NCBI GenBank assembly: GCA_031272375.1
Contig: JAISTY010000067.1
Span: 1-17,136, forward strand
Reading direction: 5' to 3'
DNA: 17,136 nucleotides
Source: Opitutaceae bacterium
GTDB lineage: Bacteria; Verrucomicrobiota; Verrucomicrobiia; Opitutales; Opitutaceae
Positions 13,204 through 17,136 of the stretch are shown here, in pieces (the stretch's first letter is position 1; each line of letters opens with the position of its first letter). The position numbers and the translations under genes were made by a program. The notes under the pieces were generated by a model that worked only from the letters and a program-made list of their open reading frames with translations, did no database searches and had not been told where the DNA came from.

Positions 13204-16200
13204 ATGAACACCGCAATCCGCCTCCCCAAACTCGCGACCCTCCTCGCGCTCCTGTCCCTCGGCAGCTTGTCCGCCCCCGCCGCCACCTACACTTGGAATG
13301 TCACGACCGCTTACGACCAGCGCGGTTTCAAAACCGACAGCGCCGCCAACTGGCTGGTTGACGGCTCCACGGCCACCTCCGCCCCCACGGCGGACGACGA
13401 CCTTGTCTTTGAAGCCTTCGCCCCCGAAGTGGAAGGCAACGCCACCTGGAACAACGTCCGAACCTGGGTGCGCTTCAACCAGCCCGGACTCTTTAACAGC
13501 ATCACCTTTGGCGCGAATGCGCAGGGTTCCTTCACCATCAACAACCTCGTCACTTCCGCCAACGGCAACCTCCACTTTACCAACGGCTTCACCCTCAACA
13601 ATTACAACGCCTACACCCATGTCATTTCCGGCATCAACACCTCCGGCTACGCCACCGCCTACCTCGACGGCCAGTTCAACGCCAACATCGAGCAGGGCGG
13701 CGTTGAGCTGAAAATCAACCTCGCCGACGGCACCGGCTCCGGCTCCATCGTCAAAACCGGCGCGGGCGTCCTCTCCTTCGTCTCCCAAGGCAACCTCCAG
13801 GTCGCCGCCAGCTTCAGCGGCGGCATCAGAATTGAGGAGGGCACCGTCAAGTTCACCTTCGCCAACGCCTATGCCGGCGCCGGCGCCCTCACCCTCGACG
13901 GCGGCACGCTCGAACTCGCCTCCGCCGCCGCCGCCAACTACGCCAACAACATCGCCGTCACCGCCAACTCCACCCTTACCCTCGATCGCGCGGACGCCGG
14001 CAACGGCTTCGCCGTCGGCATGGCCTCCCTCTCCATCGGCGACCAGACCCTCCACGTCGCCAAAGGCGCCAACGTCACCGGCGGCACCGCCACCCTCACC
14101 TTCAACGGCACCCCAAGCACCGTCACTGGCAACGCCGTCTTCGACATTGACGCCGGCGTCTATCTCCAGATCGGCAACAACTCCTCCAATCCCCTCACCG
14201 GCGCGGCGGGCACCGGCGTCACCAAGATCGGCGCGGGCGTCCTTCACCTCTACCAGGCCCCGGACTTCCTCGGCGACATCACCGTCAAGGCCGGCGAGTT
14301 TGTCCTCCAGGGCAACTTCGGCGCCAGCGCCAACGAGCGCGGCTGCGCGACCCTCACCCTCGACGGCGGCTTGTTCCGCACCAACACCATTGACAATGGG
14401 CGCACGCATTACGCCGACCTCGCCGTCACCGCCGCCGGCGGCGCGCTCTTTTTCGCCGACCTCACCTCCATCGGCAACACCCTCTTCCACGGCAACCTCA
14501 CCATCGCCGCCGGCGCCACCCTCGCCATCAACGGCGGCAACTTCACCCGCATCGCCAACGACGTCGCCGAAAACACCGTCACCATCGGCGCGGGCGTCAC
14601 CCTCGGCATCCTTGCCTCCTCCAACCAGACCGCGACCACCCGCGTTGACATCGGCAGGAGCGGCGCGACCCCCATCGCCCTTGGCGGCGACCTCTCCGTG
14701 AACGTCGGCGCCGGCGCCACGCTCAGCTTCGACAACCTCCTCGCCGCCGACTCGCCCGTCACCCTCACCAAGACCGGCGGCGGCGATCTGGTTCTCAACA
14801 ACCTCAACGGCTTCACCTCCTCCGGCACCCCGATCGCCGGCACCACCTTCACCGCCAACGGCTCCATCGGCGCCATCACCGCTTCCGGCGGTGCCGTCAA
14901 AATCTACGACGGCAACCACCTCGCCGCCACCGGCGCGACCGTCACCCTCAACGACGGCGCCACGTTCACCATCGGCCTCCTCAACACCTCCGGCTTCAGG
15001 GCGCGCCTCACCACCGTCATCAACGCCGACACCACACTCTACCAAGGGCACATCTTCTCCAACGCCGGCGGCTCCTCCTATTACGGCGGCAACCTCGTCC
15101 TCAACGGCGACCTCACCGTCACCCTCGCCCGCGACGCCTCCATCACCGACGGCGCTTTCCGCTTCTGGTTCGACCAGATCACCCTCAACGGCAACACCAC
15201 CTTCAACGTCAACGCCAGCACCCTCTTCAGCAATGGCGACGGGATCCTCGGCGGCGCGGGCCGTTCCCTCACCAAAACCGGCTCCGCCCTCCTCGACGTC
15301 ATGAAATCCACCATCACCGGCGGCTACTTCCTCAAGGAAGGCACCCTCACCCTCCGCGCCGGCGCCGACAACAACCAGACCGTCACATTCACCCCCGACG
15401 CCGTCTCCGGCGCCATGCTCACCCTTTACAGCGCCACCACCAACCTCGGCGGCCTCGTCTCCTCCTCCTCCGATGTCATCGTCGAAAACGACTACCGCTC
15501 CAGCTACATCGCCACCAACCCGCAACCCTCCCAAATCCTCCGCGTCCTCACCCTCAACACCACCGCCGGGCAAACCTACGACTTCGCCGGCGTCATCCGC
15601 GACGGCTACAACGCCACCCAGACCGTGAACCTTGGCGGGGGCGACATCACCGGCTTCGTCCTCCCCGTCGCCCTCGTCAAAACCGGCGCGGGCACGCAAA
15701 TCCTCTCCGGCGTGAACACCTATTCCGGCGCGACCACCGTCAACGCCGGCAACCTCATCGTGAACGGCTCCATTCTCAACAGCGCCGTCACCGTCAACGG
15801 CGGCTTGTTGGGCGGCAGCGGTCGCCTCGGAACCGTCACCATCGCCAACGGCGGCACCTTGTCCCCCGGCAACTCCCCCGGCACCCTGACGATTGACACC
15901 CTCACGCTCGCCGCTGGCTCCACGACGCTCATGGAAATCGGCGCGACCAGCGACCAAATCGTGGTCAACGACATCACCTTCGGCGGCACCCTTACGCTCA
16001 ACTTCACCTCGACCCTGACCGGCGACCTCCTGCTCTTCAACATCGCCGGCACCCAGACCGGCGACTTTTCAACCGTGAACATCACCGGCGTTTATGGCGA
16101 CGGCAGCTTGTCGAACGAAGGCGCCGGCCAATGGGACCTCGACCTTGGCGGCGGCGAGAAGCTCTCGCTGAACCTTGCGAGCGGCCTTGTGGCGATCGCG

Positions 16201-16281
16201 CCCATCCCCGAACCGACGGCGACCGCCGCGCTCCTCGGCGCGATGGCCGTCTTCACCCTCTGGCTGCGGAGGAGAAGGTAA
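13204..16281 (+). CDS. PEP-CTERM protein with autotransporter-associated beta-strand repeats
   Basis: 1025 residues. Residues 1-26 are a signal peptide (MNTAIRLPKLATLLALLSLG, then SLSAPA with cleavage likely before ATYTW). The rest is a long Gly/Ala/Thr/Asn-rich beta-helix-like passenger. Five strand repeats of the type K-T/I-G-x-G-x-L occur at Lys184, Lys341, Lys523, Lys691 and Lys826. The last is the classic LVKTGAGTQILSGVNTYSGA, followed by GTLSPGNSPGTL. The C-terminus has the PEP motif IPEPT (Pro1002-Glu1003-Pro1004), a hydrophobic span and RRRR (1022-1025), the signal recognised by exosortase. It should be exported and anchored or released at the cell surface. No autotransporter beta-barrel is present. 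The ATG at 13204 opens onto the signal peptide; upstream codons cross the terminator. The ligand or function is unknown. Confidence 0.9.
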   Translation: MNTAIRLPKLATLLALLSLGSLSAPAATYTWNVTTAYDQRGFKTDSAANWLVDGSTATSAPTADDDLVFEAFAPEVEGNATWNNVRTWVRFNQPGLFNSITFGANAQGSFTINNLVTSANGNLHFTNGFTLNNYNAYTHVISGINTSGYATAYLDGQFNANIEQGGVELKINLADGTGSGSIVKTGAGVLSFVSQGNLQVAASFSGGIRIEEGTVKFTFANAYAGAGALTLDGGTLELASAAAANYANNIAVTANSTLTLDRADAGNGFAVGMASLSIGDQTLHVAKGANVTGGTATLTFNGTPSTVTGNAVFDIDAGVYLQIGNNSSNPLTGAAGTGVTKIGAGVLHLYQAPDFLGDITVKAGEFVLQGNFGASANERGCATLTLDGGLFRTNTIDNGRTHYADLAVTAAGGALFFADLTSIGNTLFHGNLTIAAGATLAINGGNFTRIANDVAENTVTIGAGVTLGILASSNQTATTRVDIGRSGATPIALGGDLSVNVGAGATLSFDNLLAADSPVTLTKTGGGDLVLNNLNGFTSSGTPIAGTTFTANGSIGAITASGGAVKIYDGNHLAATGATVTLNDGATFTIGLLNTSGFRARLTTVINADTTLYQGHIFSNAGGSSYYGGNLVLNGDLTVTLARDASITDGAFRFWFDQITLNGNTTFNVNASTLFSNGDGILGGAGRSLTKTGSALLDVMKSTITGGYFLKEGTLTLRAGADNNQTVTFTPDAVSGAMLTLYSATTNLGGLVSSSSDVIVENDYRSSYIATNPQPSQILRVLTLNTTAGQTYDFAGVIRDGYNATQTVNLGGGDITGFVLPVALVKTGAGTQILSGVNTYSGATTVNAGNLIVNGSILNSAVTVNGGLLGGSGRLGTVTIANGGTLSPGNSPGTLTIDTLTLAAGSTTLMEIGATSDQIVVNDITFGGTLTLNFTSTLTGDLLLFNIAGTQTGDFSTVNITGVYGDGSLSNEGAGQWDLDLGGGEKLSLNLASGLVAIAPIPEPTATAALLGAMAVFTLWLRRRR

Positions 16282-16605
16282 GGGTTTGGGTTCACACGAA
16301 GGGCACGAAGGGTTTCTCAAAGGTCACAAAGGCTCCAAACCTTTGAACAGAAGGTAAGAAGAGCAAATCCAAAGGCTCTGTTCTTATGCGGTGACCCTGC
16401 GGCAGGACACGCACCTGAAAGATCTCACACAAAAGCAAACCAAGCCGGAGCAAAGGTTTCGCCATCCACGGATTGCCCGGATTTACACGGGTTGCACGGA
16501 TAAAACCTCTTTATATTAAATGGATTGGAAATCCGTGGCAATCGGCGAAATCTGTGGATAAGAAAATCTTGGTTCGTCCTGGCCCGGCTTCGTGTGAGAT
16601 AAAAA
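16282..16605 (-). repeat. Composite modular repeat, right copy (inverted relative to 12335-12680)
   Basis: About 324 bp, the reverse complement of the left copy in the same module order. It begins within a few bases of the PEP-CTERM stop codon with a CACACGAAGGGCACGAAGGG stretch, then GAACAGAAGGTAAGAAGAGC (16345-16364), the TTCTTATGCGGTGACCCTGC block, decayed ATCCGTG units (16472-16501), CACGGATAAAACCTCTT (16495-16511) and ATCGGCGAAATCTGTGGATA (16541-16560). It ends near 16605 with CTTCGTGTGAGATAAAAA. It lacks the extra internal module of the left copy. The closeness to the stop codon suggests either insertion at the gene's end or selection for a position in the 3' region. Confidence 0.8.
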
Positions 16606-16615
16606 CCTCTTCTGA

Positions 16616-16647
16616 ATTAGTGGCAAATTAGTGTTCATTAGTGGTTA
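16616..16647 (+). repeat. Triple ATTAGTG tandem array
   Basis: ATTAGTG occurs at 16616-16622, 16627-16633 and 16637-16643, spaced 11 and 10 bp apart, and the last unit extends to ATTAGTGGTTA. The same extended word forms half of the hairpin at 7872-7887. It lies just outside the composite repeat, on the side of the permease gene. Confidence 0.6.
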
Positions 16648-16695
16648 ACAAAACACCTGTGGCCTCTGTGTCTCCGTGGGGAGTCCCTCCGTCCA

Positions 16696-17136
16696 CTACA
16701 TCAGCGAGCGGCGCGCGATGGTGAGCGCGAGGAGCACGAGCGTGATGCTCACGGCCAGACGGAGAACGGCGTCGGGGGAAACCGTATGCGTCGTGAAAAA
16801 AAGCAGCGAGCAGAGGACGGCGGCGGGGATCTTCGCGTTGTTGAAAACGGCGAGCGTGCCCGTGTTCACACGGAGGGCGCCGCGGTTCCAAAGAAAAAAT
16901 CCGGCGCCGCTCGCAACCGCCCCAAGATAGACCAGCCAGATCCATTGCGAAGGCTCCGGGTGGAAACGCCCCCAGTCCGTCGTCAGCAGCGAGAAAACAA
17001 GGGTGACGCCCGCGGCGCCCGCGAGCATCCAGGCGTGGAGACCCGCGTCGGACACCCCACGGATCTTCGGGCGGATGCGCACCCAGGCGATCTGCCCGGC
17101 GGCAAAACAGAGATTGGACGCCTGCACGCAGAGGAA
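16696..17136 (-). CDS. EamA/DMT superfamily permease, C-terminal part (cut by window edge)
   Basis: Minus-strand frame open from the right edge to the TAG at 16696; 146 residues are visible, entering with FLCVQASNLCFAAGQ. Hydrophobic spans are seen at LAGAAGVTLVFSLL, WIWLVYLGAVASGAGFFLW, IPAAVLCSLLFFT and LRLAVSITLVLLALTIA. The stretch YLGAVASGAGFFLWNRGAL followed by RVNTGTLAVFNNAKIP is the familiar second EamA repeat (small-residue helix, then a W-N/K-x-x-L element, then an N-x-x-P-like element). These are drug/metabolite transporter-type permeases of the inner membrane that export amino acids or other metabolites; the substrate cannot be predicted. The start codon lies outside the window. 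The gene is convergent with the PEP-CTERM gene. Confidence 0.78.
   Translation of the reverse strand, partial: FLCVQASNLCFAAGQIAWVRIRPKIRGVSDAGLHAWMLAGAAGVTLVFSLLTTDWGRFHPEPSQWIWLVYLGAVASGAGFFLWNRGALRVNTGTLAVFNNAKIPAAVLCSLLFFTTHTVSPDAVLRLAVSITLVLLALTIARRSLM

Larger units (their letters stand above)
16282..16695. other. 414-bp spacer between convergent genes, mostly repeat modules
   Basis: I find no gene here. It holds the right copy of the composite repeat (16282-16605), a triple ATTAGTG array (16616-16643) and a short GTGGCCTCTGTGTCTCCGTG stretch of the same low-complexity style (about 16660-16680). No T-run hairpin of the kind seen at 13079 follows the PEP-CTERM stop, so termination may depend on the repeat itself or on Rho. 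Confidence 0.7.

Noticed and set aside
13192..15957. Long minus-strand open frame opposite the PEP-CTERM gene
   Set aside because: It is the same composition shadow (Gly, Val, Glu, Asp repeats). The plus strand has a signal peptide, repeats and a C-terminal sorting signal.
12335..16605. Insertion sequence or composite transposon
   Set aside because: The inverted repeats suggest it, but there is no transposase, integrase or recombinase between or beside them, and no matching short target duplication is visible at the outer ends.

Overview
The window is GC-rich bacterial DNA with strongly C-ending codon use, and it is almost fully coding from 1 to about 12,290. The rest is one very large surface-protein gene set in repeat-rich spacers. 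I infer Verrucomicrobiota, probably Opitutaceae or a close relative. The reasons are the long protein that combines autotransporter-associated beta-strand repeats with a C-terminal PEP-CTERM anchor, the style of the phosphoglucose isomerase start, and modular low-GC spacers built from ATCCGTG- and CACGAAG-like words. This is family-level recognition by eye, with no database search behind it.

Layout. (1) 1-1067, minus strand: start of a glucose-6-phosphate isomerase gene (cut by the left edge), preceded by a YggS/PLP-homeostasis gene. (2) 1217-3890, plus strand: a LysR-type regulator, a thioredoxin-fold (TlpA-like) lipoprotein and an exported aldose 1-epimerase. (3) 4038-7864, plus strand: the conserved rpmH-rnpA-yidD-yidC cluster (ribosomal protein L34, RNase P protein, membrane-insertion factor, membrane insertase), with an exported polysaccharide deacetylase 19 bp behind yidC. 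(4) 7931-10272, minus strand: an rRNA cytosine methyltransferase of the RlmI type, hypoxanthine phosphoribosyltransferase and a peroxiredoxin. (5) 10450-10686, plus strand: a small protein of unknown function that resembles phage-borne 'TRDGR' proteins. (6) 10708-12286, minus strand: a bifunctional-nuclease-family protein followed by a tRNA-dihydrouridine synthase. (7) 12287-16695: a 917-bp non-coding spacer full of repeats and hairpins, the 1025-residue PEP-CTERM protein (13204-16281), and a 414-bp repeat-rich spacer. (8) 16696-17136, minus strand: the C-terminal part of an EamA/DMT-type permease, cut by the right edge.

Most of the window is housekeeping: translation and RNA processing (rpmH, rnpA, dus, rlmI), membrane and envelope biogenesis (yidD, yidC, deacetylase), nucleotide salvage (hpt), redox defence (peroxiredoxin, TlpA-like protein) and sugar metabolism (pgi, galM). 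The unusual part is 12.3-16.7 kb. Two copies of a roughly 330-bp composite repeat face each other in inverted orientation around the PEP-CTERM gene. The spacer before that gene also carries several perfect or near-perfect palindromes and a Rho-independent terminator with no recognisable gene to terminate. A second window-wide oddity is that essentially none of the assigned start codons has a Shine-Dalgarno sequence; the leaders are pyrimidine-rich instead.
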